Origin: AC-69 sp035701505
GTDB taxonomy: Bacteria; Actinomycetota; UBA4738; HRBIN12
Direction: 5' to 3'
NCBI GenBank assembly: GCA_035701505.1
Contig: DASSSA010000044.1
Coordinates: 1-20,343 of the forward strand
Length of the DNA stretch: 20,343 bases
Made by a program: the position numbers and the translations under genes. The notes beneath the pieces are model-generated. The model saw only the letters and a program-made list of their open reading frames with translations. It had not been told where the DNA came from and did no database searches. Shown here one piece after another: positions 1 to 7,849 of the stretch. Positions within the stretch are counted from its first letter, which is position 1. Every line of letters begins with the position of its first letter.

Positions 1-371
1 TAGATGTTGCAGATCAGGACGTACGAGCCCGCCGTGAGATCGTCGATCGTCAGCGTCGGCGTATCCCCCACCGGGATGTCCTCGACCTCGTCCACGACCT
101 CCATCCCCTCACCCGTCTCGGAGACGGAGCCGTTCTCCTCCGTCGGTAGCGCGGTCGGGTCCAGGTCCGTGCGGATCACCACGAACTCATGGGTATCGTC
201 CGGGCCCTTGTTCTCGATGTTGAAGGTCACGGACCCGGCCGGGACGCTCGAGGGGACTGCCCCGACCGCGAACTCCTGCAGCGTGATATCGACATCCTCG
301 CCGCCTCCGCCGCACCCGGCGGCCACGAGGCCAAGCGCCATGATCGAGGCCATGATCAACCGGCGCACCAT
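1..371 (-). CDS. Cupredoxin-like lipoprotein (partial, C-terminus beyond window)
   Basis: The reading frame opens with ATG at 371 behind a purine-rich GGGAGGGGG ribosome site and stays open to the left edge, so 123 codons are visible and the C-terminus is missing. Residues 1-19 form a short hydrophobic signal ending in LVAAGC, so Cys20 is the probable lipidated residue. The mature part begins with a glycine linker and then a beta-rich domain with a DDTHEF motif (His61) and, near the edge, SYVLICNI (Cys121). In plastocyanin-like proteins a His in the middle and a Cys followed by His and Met near the end bind one copper. The last ligands would lie outside the window, so copper binding is an inference. 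Expected location is the outer face of the cytoplasmic membrane. It ends a minus-strand pair with the DUF11/RTX gene upstream of it, 67 bp away. Confidence 0.8.
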   Translation of the reverse strand, partial: MVRRLIMASIMALGLVAAGCGGGGEDVDITLQEFAVGAVPSSVPAGSVTFNIENKGPDDTHEFVVIRTDLDPTALPTEENGSVSETGEGMEVVDEVEDIPVGDTPTLTIDDLTAGSYVLICNI

Positions 372-438
372 CCCCCTCCCTTCCCGACAGGCAGGTCAGA
401 AGCTTACCCTACTCACCGTTTCGGTAGCCAAGTCCGGG

Positions 439-1677
439 TCACGGGCACCCCACGGTGATGTCCCCCGTGTCGGTCTGACATGTGTCCTGGCCGAGACCGC
501 CATCGATCGAGTCGGTGGGCGCCCCGTCCCGTGCGTCGAGGACATCTCGAGCATTTCCTCCTCGCAGCGCGTCGATGCCGGGGCCACCGGTGACCTTGTC
601 CTTTCCGTTGCCACCCATGATCGAGTCGTTGCCCTCGTCGCCGTTCAGCACGTCCTTGCCGTTCTGACCGAAGATCACATCGTTCCCACCGCGGCCGTTG
701 ATCGTGTCGCGTCCGTTGCCTCCGCAGATGATGTCGTCGCCGGGCGTACCGTTCAGGGTGTCGGAGGCGTTGGTCCCCGTGATCGCGCCAGCGCGGGCGC
801 AGAGGTCGGCCGCGATCCCCACCACCGTGGTCGTGGTCGCCGTGTTGTTCGCGGAATTCGGATCCGTCGTCGAGGAGGACACCGTTGCCGAATTTCTGAT
901 CACGGTTCCGCTCGGAGTCACCGAGTTGACCTTCACGACGAGCGTGAACGCCGCGGAGCTCAACGGCGCCAGCGTGGCGATCGTGCAGGTCTGGGTTCCC
1001 GTTCCCCCAACCGCAAGCGGCGGACAGCTCCATCCCGCCGCCGGCGTGACCGAAACGAAGGTCGTGTTGGCCGGTATCACGTCGCTCAGGGTCACGGACG
1101 TCGCGGTCTGCGGCCCATCGTTTCGAACGGTCAGGGTGTACGTGATGTTGCCTCCGGCCGCCACCGGGTCCGGGGAATCGGATTTCAGTACGAGGAGGTT
1201 CGCTCCCGCGCTCACCGTCGTCGTGGCGCTTGCCGAGTTGTTGGCGGTGAATGCGTCATCCGGTGAGGCCGCGCTCGCCGTGTTGGTGATGATCGTTCCG
1301 TTCGGCGTGGCGGCGGAAACGTTCAGCACCAAGATGATCGTGCTCGTTCCGACGGGGACCGATGGATTGGAGCAGGTCTGCGTGCCCGTCCCACCAACGG
1401 GTAGCGGGAGGCAAGTCCATCCGGTCCCAGGCGTCACCGACACGAACGTTGTGCCCGCCGGCGTCGTGTCCGAGAAGGAGACGCTCGACGCGGCATCTGG
1501 CCCGGCGTTGGTGACATTCATCGTATACGTGACGTTCGACCCGGCGACAACGGGATCGGGCGAGTCGACTTTCGAGACCGCGAGGTCGGCAGTCGCTGCG
1601 ACCGCCGTCGCGGCAGGTGGCAACAGCATGCCGACGAGGACCAACGTGAAGATGATCCAACGAAGTGAGGTCTTCAC
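439..1677 (-). CDS. Secreted DUF11 x2 protein with RTX-like calcium-binding C-terminus
   Basis: I start this 412-residue protein at GTG 1677, because a GAGGAGG ribosome site lies just upstream and a signal peptide follows at once (residues 1-28, hydrophobic core then AVAA). An upstream extension to 1851 is open but reads as low-complexity Arg/Gly. Residues 31-155 and 159-286 are two similar DUF11 domains, each with SPDPV.AG, GW.C and GGTGTQTC blocks, a beta-sandwich fold seen in bacterial surface proteins. Residues about 300-400 hold RTX-type nonapeptide turns (GGNGRD, GGNDVI, GQNGKD, GNDSI, GGNGKD), which bind calcium in hemolysin-type proteins. There is no LPXTG anchor and no C-terminal membrane helix, so it is likely secreted or loosely bound. 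Paired cysteines flank the RTX part. Its ligand is unknown. It could be an adhesin or a matrix protein. Confidence 0.85.
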   Translation of the reverse strand: MKTSLRWIIFTLVLVGMLLPPAATAVAATADLAVSKVDSPDPVVAGSNVTYTMNVTNAGPDAASSVSFSDTTPAGTTFVSVTPGTGWTCLPLPVGGTGTQTCSNPSVPVGTSTIILVLNVSAATPNGTIITNTASAASPDDAFTANNSASATTTVSAGANLLVLKSDSPDPVAAGGNITYTLTVRNDGPQTATSVTLSDVIPANTTFVSVTPAAGWSCPPLAVGGTGTQTCTIATLAPLSSAAFTLVVKVNSVTPSGTVIRNSATVSSSTTDPNSANNTATTTTVVGIAADLCARAGAITGTNASDTLNGTPGDDIICGGNGRDTINGRGGNDVIFGQNGKDVLNGDEGNDSIMGGNGKDKVTGGPGIDALRGGNARDVLDARDGAPTDSIDGGLGQDTCQTDTGDITVGCP

Positions 1678-1735
1678 AGTCGCACCGCCTCCTCGCCCTG
1701 TCGTGGTTCGGCGCCGACCTCTTCCACGCTGTCTT

Positions 1736-1764
1736 ACACCTTGTCGTCGCAGGCCACAAGGTGT
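1736..1764. promoter_or_regulatory. 9-bp perfect inverted repeat in divergent intergenic region
   Basis: ACACCTTGT at 1736-1744 is mirrored by ACAAGGTGT at 1756-1764 with an 11-base spacer. It lies between the minus-strand DUF11/RTX gene (start 1677) and ftsH (start 1924). No T-run follows on either strand, so an operator is more likely than an intrinsic terminator. The regulator is unknown. Confidence 0.4.
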
Positions 1765-1923
1765 GAATGCCAGGCCCAAGGCACTGTTGTCGGACCCGAG
1801 TCTCGCGCACGAGGTCACCACCGCCGGTACCGGTCTACCCTCCACCTTCATCCGAGGGGCAATGCCCTTTCACGAGGTCGAGCGGTTCGTGATTGGATTG
1901 GAGTTCGCGAGCGGAGGATCGCC

Positions 1924-3906
1924 ATGCCACGAAGGATCGTCCATCACACCGCCCCCGCGAAGCCGCCCGACCCGCGCGCCAGCCAGAAACAGAAGGGCCC
2001 CGCCCCTCCGCCACCGCCGGAATGGCGGCGATGGCTCCTGTACCTGGGGATCGCAGCAACGATCCTCTTGTTCTTCCTGCCGATCGGCGGGACGAGCTCC
2101 ACCGAGCTGAGCTACACGCAGTTCGTGAACGACGTGACGGCAGGGAAGGTCAAGACCGCCACGATCGACTCGAACGGGGGGGTTTCCGGCACGCTGACCG
2201 ACGGGACGGCCTACACGACCCAGATCCCCGTGGCCCTCCAGGATACGAACCTCTCCGGACTCCTTCAGCAGCACAACGTCCAGATCACCGGGGAGAGCCC
2301 ATCGTCCTCGACCTTCCTGGCGATCCTGGTCAATCTCCTCCCGTTCATCCTGCTGTTCGGTGTGTTCTGGTACATGGGCCGGCGAGCCCAGCGACAGGCC
2401 GGCGGCGGAGGCTTCTTGGGCTTGGGTGGGCTGACTGGCTCCAGGGCGAAGCTGTGGGACGAAGAGCGGCCCAAAGCGAATTTCAGCGACGTCGCCGGCT
2501 ACGAAGGCGCCAAGCAGGAGGTCAACGAGGTCGTCGATTTCCTCAAGCACCCCGAGCGCTATCGCCGGATCGGTGCCCGGGGCCCTCGAGGCGTGCTCAT
2601 GGTGGGGCCGCCGGGCACCGGCAAGACGCTGCTGGCACGCGCCGTTGCCGGGGAGGCCAGCGTTCCCTTCTTCTCCGTCACGGGCTCGAGCTTCGTCGAG
2701 CTGTTCGTCGGCCTCGGGGCGTCCCGGGTCCGCGATCTCTTCAGTAACGCCAGAAGACGGGAGCCATCGATCATCTTCATCGACGAGATCGACGCCATCG
2801 GGCAGCGGCGCGGGTCCGGCGTGATCTCGAACGACGAGCGCGAGCAGACCCTCAACCAGCTCCTCGCCGAGATGGACGGGTTCGACCCGGCTACGGGCGT
2901 GGTCGTCATTGCAGCCACGAACCGGCCGGAGATCCTCGATCCGGCCCTGCTTCGGCCGGGCCGGTTCGACCGGCAGGTCGAGATCCCCCTCCCGAACCTC
3001 CGAGAGCGCTCGGCCATCCTTGCCATTCACGCGAGGGGCAAGAAGCTCGGCCCGGACGTGGACCTGGAGGCCGTCGCTCGGGGGACGCCCGGGTTCTCCG
3101 GGGCCGACTTGGCCAACCTGGTGAATGAGGCCGCGATCGTAGCCATCCGGGCGAGCCGGGACATGGTCTCCGCTCGGGATTTCGCGGATGCCCGGGACCG
3201 CCTCCTCCTGGGAAGGCGAGAGGCGACCAATGCGCTCCTGCCGGACGAGAAGCGGGCGGTTGCCGTCCATGAGGGAGGCCACGCCCTGGTTGCCGTGTAC
3301 TCCGAGCATGCGGATCCGGTGGCCAAGGTCTCCATCCTCCCCGCCGGGCAGGCCCTCGGCGTAACCGAGCAACTCCCGATCGACGAGCGACACTTGTACC
3401 CGGAGAGTTATCTCCGTGACTCGCTGGCCATCCGCATGGGAGGGCGGGCCGCGGAGAGCCTCGTCCTGGGCGAGATCTCCAGCGGCGCGGCGAACGATCT
3501 GGCTGGCGCAACCCAGCTCGCCCTGAGGATGGTGCGGGAGTTTGGGATGAGCTCGCGGCTTGGACCGGTGGGTTTCGGGGACGGTGGACCGATGTACCTC
3601 GGACGGCAAGAGGTCAGATCTCGCGACTACGCCGAGGCGACGCAGGCCCTCATCGATGAAGAGGTCGCCCGCCTGCTGAAGGAGGCCGACGACCGCGCCG
3701 GAACGGTTCTCCAAAGGCACAGAGACGTCCTGGACCGGCTGACGGAGCTGTTGATCGAGCGCGAGATGATCGACGGGGCCGAGATCTACGTGCTGGCCGG
3801 CCGACCCCAGCCGGTGGGCACCGAGGAGACGATCGCACCCAAGCGGGCAGCCGCTGCCGCCGAGCGGGTTCGGGAGACCTCGAGCCAGCGGCAGCCGGGG
3901 GGCTGA
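1924..3906 (+). CDS. ftsH: ATP-dependent zinc metalloprotease FtsH
   Basis: FtsH is a membrane-bound hexameric AAA+ protease that unfolds and degrades misfolded membrane proteins and short-lived regulators. I chose ATG 1924 because GCGGAGG lies five to six bases upstream. This gives 660 residues, the usual length. In order: a Pro-rich cytoplasmic start, membrane helix 1 (about 37-55), a small external domain with TELSYTQF (about 60-125), membrane helix 2 (about 131-147), Walker A GPPGTGKT (228-235), the pore segment FVELFVGLGASRVRD, Walker B with Asp287-Glu288, the second region of homology LLRPGRFDR (Arg344, Arg347) and the zinc site HEGGH (449-453) with Asp525 as third ligand. Most family members have HEAGH, so the Gly is a small variation. 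The protease appears active. The bactofilin gene follows 85 bp downstream on the same strand. Confidence 0.97.
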   Translation: MPRRIVHHTAPAKPPDPRASQKQKGPAPPPPPEWRRWLLYLGIAATILLFFLPIGGTSSTELSYTQFVNDVTAGKVKTATIDSNGGVSGTLTDGTAYTTQIPVALQDTNLSGLLQQHNVQITGESPSSSTFLAILVNLLPFILLFGVFWYMGRRAQRQAGGGGFLGLGGLTGSRAKLWDEERPKANFSDVAGYEGAKQEVNEVVDFLKHPERYRRIGARGPRGVLMVGPPGTGKTLLARAVAGEASVPFFSVTGSSFVELFVGLGASRVRDLFSNARRREPSIIFIDEIDAIGQRRGSGVISNDEREQTLNQLLAEMDGFDPATGVVVIAATNRPEILDPALLRPGRFDRQVEIPLPNLRERSAILAIHARGKKLGPDVDLEAVARGTPGFSGADLANLVNEAAIVAIRASRDMVSARDFADARDRLLLGRREATNALLPDEKRAVAVHEGGHALVAVYSEHADPVAKVSILPAGQALGVTEQLPIDERHLYPESYLRDSLAIRMGGRAAESLVLGEISSGAANDLAGATQLALRMVREFGMSSRLGPVGFGDGGPMYLGRQEVRSRDYAEATQALIDEEVARLLKEADDRAGTVLQRHRDVLDRLTELLIEREMIDGAEIYVLAGRPQPVGTEETIAPKRAAAAAERVRETSSQRQPGG

Positions 3907-3991
3907 GCGCCTTTCCCGGAAGCGCCATGCTAAAGGCGACGCGCCCGGTTGACGATGCCAGTGAGGTCGAACTCCAGACCGGTGAGGGGGC

Positions 3992-4582
3992 ATGATGACG
4001 AGGCAACGACATCGAGACGGCGACGACGATTCGGTCCAGCCGACAGAACTCGGAATCAAAGAGTCCCTCGGTCCGGAGATGACGGTGGTGGCTCGTGGGG
4101 CTGAGGTGGACGGGACGCTGGTATCGGCCGAATCGATCCGCATAGACGGCAAGGCCAAGGGGAAGATCGCAGCCCGAGGCGACGTGATCGTCTCGTCGAA
4201 CAGCCACGTGGAAGCGGACATCCAGGCCCAAAACGTGGTGATGGGGGGGACCCTCAAGGGCAACATCACCGCGCGGACCAAGACCGAGCTGGCCCCGGGC
4301 GGCCGGCTGGACGGCAAGATCCGGTCCAAGGTCTTAGTGGTGAGAGAGGGGGCCCTGTTCTTCGGCCAGTCGACCATGGATCTCGATAACGCCCCAGGCG
4401 AGACAGACGGGTCTGCCTATCCAGAAGACCAATTACGGACGGCGTATGAGGATGCGGCGCGCCGAGGCGCCGACTGGTACAGGTCGAGGCTCTATGGACC
4501 GAAGACGGCGTCAGATCACGAGCGCGCGGAGGAGCTGGACGCCCCGGCCACGTCGGAGCCAGATTGGACCGTCGCTCGCTGA
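3992..4582 (+). CDS. Bactofilin (polymer-forming cytoskeletal protein)
   Basis: Bactofilins polymerise without nucleotide into filaments near the membrane and place cell-wall or polarity factors. ATG 3992 (or 3995, adjacent) follows GGTGAGGGGG and gives 196 residues. Residues about 28-125 show the right-handed beta-helix pattern of the family: short strands with regular hydrophobic and glycine positions (VDGTLVSAESIRIDGKAKG, then IAARGDVIV, VEADIQAQNVVMGGTLKGNI, LAPGGRLDGKI). The C-terminal 70 residues are charged and probably disordered, with one short helical stretch. The short acidic N-terminus lacks a clear membrane helix. It lies directly after ftsH and may be co-transcribed with it. Its cellular role in this organism cannot be told from sequence. 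Confidence 0.88.
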   Translation: MMTRQRHRDGDDDSVQPTELGIKESLGPEMTVVARGAEVDGTLVSAESIRIDGKAKGKIAARGDVIVSSNSHVEADIQAQNVVMGGTLKGNITARTKTELAPGGRLDGKIRSKVLVVREGALFFGQSTMDLDNAPGETDGSAYPEDQLRTAYEDAARRGADWYRSRLYGPKTASDHERAEELDAPATSEPDWTVAR

Positions 4583-4798
4583 AGGCGATCGAGGTCCGCT
4601 CCTCTCCGGGCGGGCCCCGAGGGATCAATCCATCGCGGGTCGAGGAGATGAAGCTCGAACGTTGATCGATGAGTTGATCGCCCTCCACCCTGCTCCGTAA
4701 GTCTCGTCAGCTTCCACCCTGCAGATGTACGAGCTCTCAAGCGGGAGCCCGAGCCCGAACCGATCGGAAGGGCGACGGTATCGACCGGCGCGGTCCGG

Positions 4799-6061
4799 GT
4801 GTGGGACCGTATGGCCATGGGGACGGGGCAGCGCCCGCCCGATGAGCGCACGGGGCTCTTCGCCGGGCTCTCCCGGAACGTGGTCGTGCTGTCGTGGGTG
4901 AGCTTCTTTCAGGATGCCGCCTCGGAGATGCTCTACCCCGTGCTCCCGTTGTTCCTGACCGGAGTGCTCGGGGCGCCACCCTCGGTCGTTGGCCTCATCG
5001 AGGGCGTGGCGGAGGGCACGGCGTCGGTGATGAAGGCGGTCTCGGGACGTCTCGCGGACATCCGGCGCCGGCGCCCTCTGGTTGCTTCGGGCTACGGGAT
5101 CTCATCGCTGTCAAAGCTCGTGATCGGTTTGGCCACGGGATGGCCCCTCGTGCTGATCGCTCGATTCGCAGATCGGTTCGGCAAGGGGCTGCGGACCTCG
5201 CCTCGGGACGCGCTCATCGCGGCCGACACTCCCTTCGAGCATCGCGGTCGGGCGTTCGGATTCAATCGGGCGCTGGACACGGCCGGAGCGGTGGTCGGGC
5301 CGCTGACGGGACTGGCCCTCTACGAAGCTCTGGACCACCGGCTTCGGCCCCTGATCTTCGTGGCGTTCGTCCCCGCGGCGGCGAGCGTGGCGTTGATCGG
5401 TCTCGTGCGGGAGCACGGCACGCCTCCCGATCGCGGAAGCGCTCGACAGCTTTGGGGGCCCCTGCCGCGCCGGTACTGGCGGGTGGTGGTCTTCCTGACG
5501 ATGTTCGGCCTGGCCAACTTCTCCGATGCACTGCTGATCCTCAGGGCGAAGGCCCTCGGCTTGAGCTTCGTGGGAATCATCCTGGCCTACACGCTCTACA
5601 ACCTGAGCTACGCGCTCCTCAGCTACCCGGCCGGGGTGATCTCCGACCGTGTGCCCAGGCGGCTGGTCTTCGCCACGGGACTGGGGATCTTCGCCGCCGC
5701 GTACATCGGCCTGGGGGCGGTCACCTCTTCCGGGTGGGTCTGGCTCCTCCTGCCCCTCTACGGGGGATATACGGCGTTGACCGACGGCGTGGGGAAGGCA
5801 TGGGTCACCGACCTCCTGCCCGAGGAGCGGGTGGGAAGCGGCCTGGGCCTGTACCAGGGACTTGCCGGGGGTGCGGCGTTGCTTGCCGGGGTATGGGCGG
5901 GTCTCGCATGGGGGTCCGACGGTCGACTCCCACTCCTGGTGTCGGGGGTGGCGGTGGCCGGCCTCGCCGCCGTCCTGTTCCTGGGTGGAACCCGTTTGGA
6001 GCGTGGCGGCACCGCGAAGGCTGCCGGTGGCGCAGAATCGGAACCGCCTAGCGTCCGCTGA
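4799..6061 (+). CDS. Major facilitator superfamily transporter
   Basis: A 420-residue integral membrane protein with about 11-12 hydrophobic helices. It shows the MFS loop signature after helix 2 (SGRLADIRRRRPL) and the segment RFADRFGKGLRTSPRDALIAA, which is typical of one broad MFS subgroup of efflux-type carriers. A second-half copy of the loop signature is seen in GVISDRVPRRLV. The GTG at 4799 is the most upstream start in frame. ATG 4811 or 4817 are equally possible because none has a clear ribosome site. The substrate is not known. The gene sits 216 bp after the bactofilin gene, and that gap shows no further gene, so it is probably its own unit. Confidence 0.9.
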   Translation: MWDRMAMGTGQRPPDERTGLFAGLSRNVVVLSWVSFFQDAASEMLYPVLPLFLTGVLGAPPSVVGLIEGVAEGTASVMKAVSGRLADIRRRRPLVASGYGISSLSKLVIGLATGWPLVLIARFADRFGKGLRTSPRDALIAADTPFEHRGRAFGFNRALDTAGAVVGPLTGLALYEALDHRLRPLIFVAFVPAAASVALIGLVREHGTPPDRGSARQLWGPLPRRYWRVVVFLTMFGLANFSDALLILRAKALGLSFVGIILAYTLYNLSYALLSYPAGVISDRVPRRLVFATGLGIFAAAYIGLGAVTSSGWVWLLLPLYGGYTALTDGVGKAWVTDLLPEERVGSGLGLYQGLAGGAALLAGVWAGLAWGSDGRLPLLVSGVAVAGLAAVLFLGGTRLERGGTAKAAGGAESEPPSVR

Positions 6062-6222
6062 ACGGGGGTATCGCCTCCCTTCCACCTGATGGCTGTTCTT
6101 CGCCAGCTCGAGCAGGCGTGCCTGGCAGGCGGTGAGATCAGGCAGGGATCCGAGCCCGGTCGAAGCGCCAAAAATGTGCCCACGACCAGGCAGTTCCCGG
6201 ACTCTTCAGGAGGCCCCCGACG

Positions 6223-6267
6223 GTGACGAGAACAATGGGGCGACCTACGACCAACGGACCATGGTGA
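6223..6267 (+). other. Possible 14-codon leader ORF overlapping the MshEN start
   Basis: CAGGAGG at 6208-6214 is a good ribosome site, but the GTG placed correctly for it (6223) is out of frame with the MshEN gene. It opens a 14-codon frame whose TGA (6265-6267) overlaps the region of ATG 6261. This arrangement would allow translational coupling. It may also be chance. Confidence 0.3.
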
Positions 6268-6959
6268 CCGCCAAGCACACGCCGAAGCAGCTCGGGCAGA
6301 TGCTCCGCGAGCAGGGGCTCCTCACGCAGGAGCAGCTGGACACCGCCCTCCGGCAGCACCGGAACACGCCGAAGTCGCTCGGCCGAACCCTGATCGACCT
6401 CGGCTACATTCGGGAACGGGATCTGGTTCGCGCGCTGGCCAAACAGGTTGGATTGGACTTCGTCGACCTCAGAGTGCACCGGATCGATCCGGTTGCAGCG
6501 GCGCTGCTGCCCGATCAGCTGGCCCGCCGATACCGCGCTCTGCCCATCGGCGAGCGCGACGGCAAGCTCCTCGTTGCCATGTCCGACCCCGCCAATCTGT
6601 ACGCCCTGGATGACATCAGGGCGGTCACGAGCCGCGAGGTCCAGCCGGTCGTGGCGACCGCGAGCGACGTGGAGGATGCCATCGACAAGTTTGCCGGAAC
6701 CTCATTCGGCGACCTCCACACGGTCTCGCAACCGGCTGAGGGAACCGCGCCCAGCCGAGTGCCCCCGAGCCTCGACGAACCGACAGCCGTCGTTCGAGCG
6801 CGGACCCCCTACGCTGGGTCGGAATCTCAGACGGGGACGAGCGTTCCTCTCGAGGCCTCGATCAAGCGACTGATCAATGCCACGTGGGTTCTCGCTGGCG
6901 CGACGATCAGCCTGATCTTCCTCACGATCGTACTGATCGCCATTGCCGCGAGGTCATAG
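6261..6959 (+). CDS. MshEN/T2SSE N-terminal-type protein with C-terminal membrane anchor
   Basis: I take ATG 6261, giving 232 residues. Residues about 10-65 contain two copies of the 24-residue MshEN motif separated by a few residues: QLGQMLREQGLLTQEQLDTA and SLGRTLIDLGYIRERDLVRA are their cores. In GspE/MshE ATPases this duplicated motif binds cyclic di-GMP. Residues about 66-145 follow the usual T2SSE N-domain (LLPDQLARRY, LPIGERDGKLLVAMSDP). Instead of the ATPase domain there is a disordered linker (about 146-205) and one hydrophobic helix at the very end (about 207-229). So this is a tail-anchored MshEN protein without ATPase. A role as a membrane c-di-GMP sensor is an inference. No strong ribosome site precedes the ATG, but a short frame described separately overlaps it. 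Confidence 0.8.
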   Translation: MVTAKHTPKQLGQMLREQGLLTQEQLDTALRQHRNTPKSLGRTLIDLGYIRERDLVRALAKQVGLDFVDLRVHRIDPVAAALLPDQLARRYRALPIGERDGKLLVAMSDPANLYALDDIRAVTSREVQPVVATASDVEDAIDKFAGTSFGDLHTVSQPAEGTAPSRVPPSLDEPTAVVRARTPYAGSESQTGTSVPLEASIKRLINATWVLAGATISLIFLTIVLIAIAARS

Positions 6960-7037
6960 GACACCTGAACTGCCGCATCGAGCATCCACACGTGCCGAGG
7001 ACCGGGCCGTCGAGACACGGGAGTCTTGACTCCGGCT

Positions 7038-7212
7038 ACGATCGCCTCCCGTGTGCGAGCACTCGCGCCAGGAGGTAGCCCGGAGGGCCGGAGACGCGTT
7101 CTGGCCGGTGACGTGCACAGAACGCCCGGTGACATTCACGGAGATCGGGCTCGTCGAGCTGAAGGGCGTGTCGGGCACCCCTCGCCTCCACACTGCCCGA
7201 CGGGCCGCGTGA
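7038..7212 (+). pseudogene. Remnant of class III adenylyl/guanylyl cyclase C-terminus
   Basis: This stretch of the 293-bp gap carries two pieces of a cyclase catalytic-domain end in different frames. Near 7038-7080 the frame reads IASRVRALAPGG, like the common AARV.ALAPGGE(I/V)LVS block. From about 7129 to the stop at 7210-7212 the next frame reads VTFTEIGLVELKGVSGTP followed by RLHTARR, like the typical closing strand (F...G...LKGV..P..L). The catalytic metal-binding residues and the rest of the domain are absent. I infer a truncated, frameshifted relic. The match is by eye to known family patterns. Confidence 0.5.
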
Positions 7213-7229
7213 GGCTGTAGGGGCGCGAC

Positions 7230-7248
7230 CGGCGGTCAGGGACCGCCG
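7230..7248. terminator. Hairpin between converging genes, candidate terminator
   Basis: CGGCGGTC, loop AGG, then GACCGCCG is a perfect 8-bp GC-rich stem. It lies five bases past the stop of the minus-strand RibD-like gene and just after the plus-strand cyclase remnant. There is no T-run, which is common for high-GC bacteria, so the call rests on position and stem strength. Confidence 0.5.
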
Positions 7249-7252
7249 ATGG

Positions 7253-7849
7253 CTAGCGCAGGACGCGATAGGTGATGTGCGTCGCGAACGGCGACTGGAG
7301 CAGGCGCACATGCTCGAGGTTCAGCGTCTCGTCGAAGCCGTCGAACAGTCGCTTCCCTCCCCCGAGCACGACCGGCGCGATCGAGATCGACAGTTCCTCC
7401 ACGTACCCGGCGCGCAGCGCCTGACGGATGACGTCCGCCCCGCCCATCACGAACACGTCCTTGTCGCCCGCCGCCTCGCGCGCCCGAGCGATCGCCTCGT
7501 CCAGCCCGTTCACGAACGTGAATTCCGCGCCCGGGGGAACGTCCTCCAGTCGGTGCGTCACGATGAAGAACGGCACCCCGAACGGGTTGTGGCCACCCCA
7601 GGCCTCCGCCGCCTCGAACGTGTTGCGCCCGCCGACGATAGCGCCGACCCGACCGAAGGCATCGTCGAGGAGCTCCTTGTCCGCGCCCGTCGCCTCGCCT
7701 CTCGGCTCCTCGTCGTAGCTCCACGGACCACCGAAGACCCAGTAATGCAATCGCTCCCCGCCATCGCCCAGGCCGCGGCCCGGTCCGTCGTTCGGTCCAA
7801 CGATGTACCCGTCCAGCGAGGTCGTGATCCCTGCGTTCACCTGTGTCAT
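7253..7849 (-). CDS. RibD C-terminal/dihydrofolate reductase-like oxidoreductase
   Basis: A 198-residue protein of the RibD_C family, which shares the DHFR fold and usually reduces a substrate with NADPH. Start ATG 7849 has GAGGGGG upstream; an in-frame start eight codons earlier is less likely. Visible family blocks are the N-terminal strand and loop GITTSLDGYI, the segment GAIVGGRNTFE, the VTHRL strand, the NADPH-side FVMGGADVIRQAL, and the closing ELSISIAPVVLGGGKRLFDG. It is a stand-alone domain, not fused to a deaminase, so it is probably not the classical riboflavin enzyme. Substrate unknown. A set of CATCGG half-sites lies just upstream and could control it. Confidence 0.9.
   Translation of the reverse strand: MTQVNAGITTSLDGYIVGPNDGPGRGLGDGGERLHYWVFGGPWSYDEEPRGEATGADKELLDDAFGRVGAIVGGRNTFEAAEAWGGHNPFGVPFFIVTHRLEDVPPGAEFTFVNGLDEAIARAREAAGDKDVFVMGGADVIRQALRAGYVEELSISIAPVVLGGGKRLFDGFDETLNLEHVRLLQSPFATHITYRVLR

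Noticed and set aside
560..750. Regular short repeats that could suggest a CRISPR array
   Set aside because: They encode RTX nonapeptide turns in one continuous frame; repeat units are 27 bp and there are no unique spacers.
4..2110. Long plus-strand open frames opposite the lipoprotein and DUF11/RTX genes
   Set aside because: They mirror the repeats of the real minus-strand protein and carry no family signature.
1870..4377. Very long minus-strand open frame (835 codons) opposite ftsH and bactofilin
   Set aside because: It is antisense to two genes with clear motifs. High GC content keeps this frame open. Its protein has no domain and a skewed Arg/Asp/Gly content.
5111..6085. Minus-strand 324-codon frame opposite the MFS gene
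   Set aside because: Composition is Gln/Arg/Pro/His rich with no hydrophobic core or motif; shadow of the transporter.
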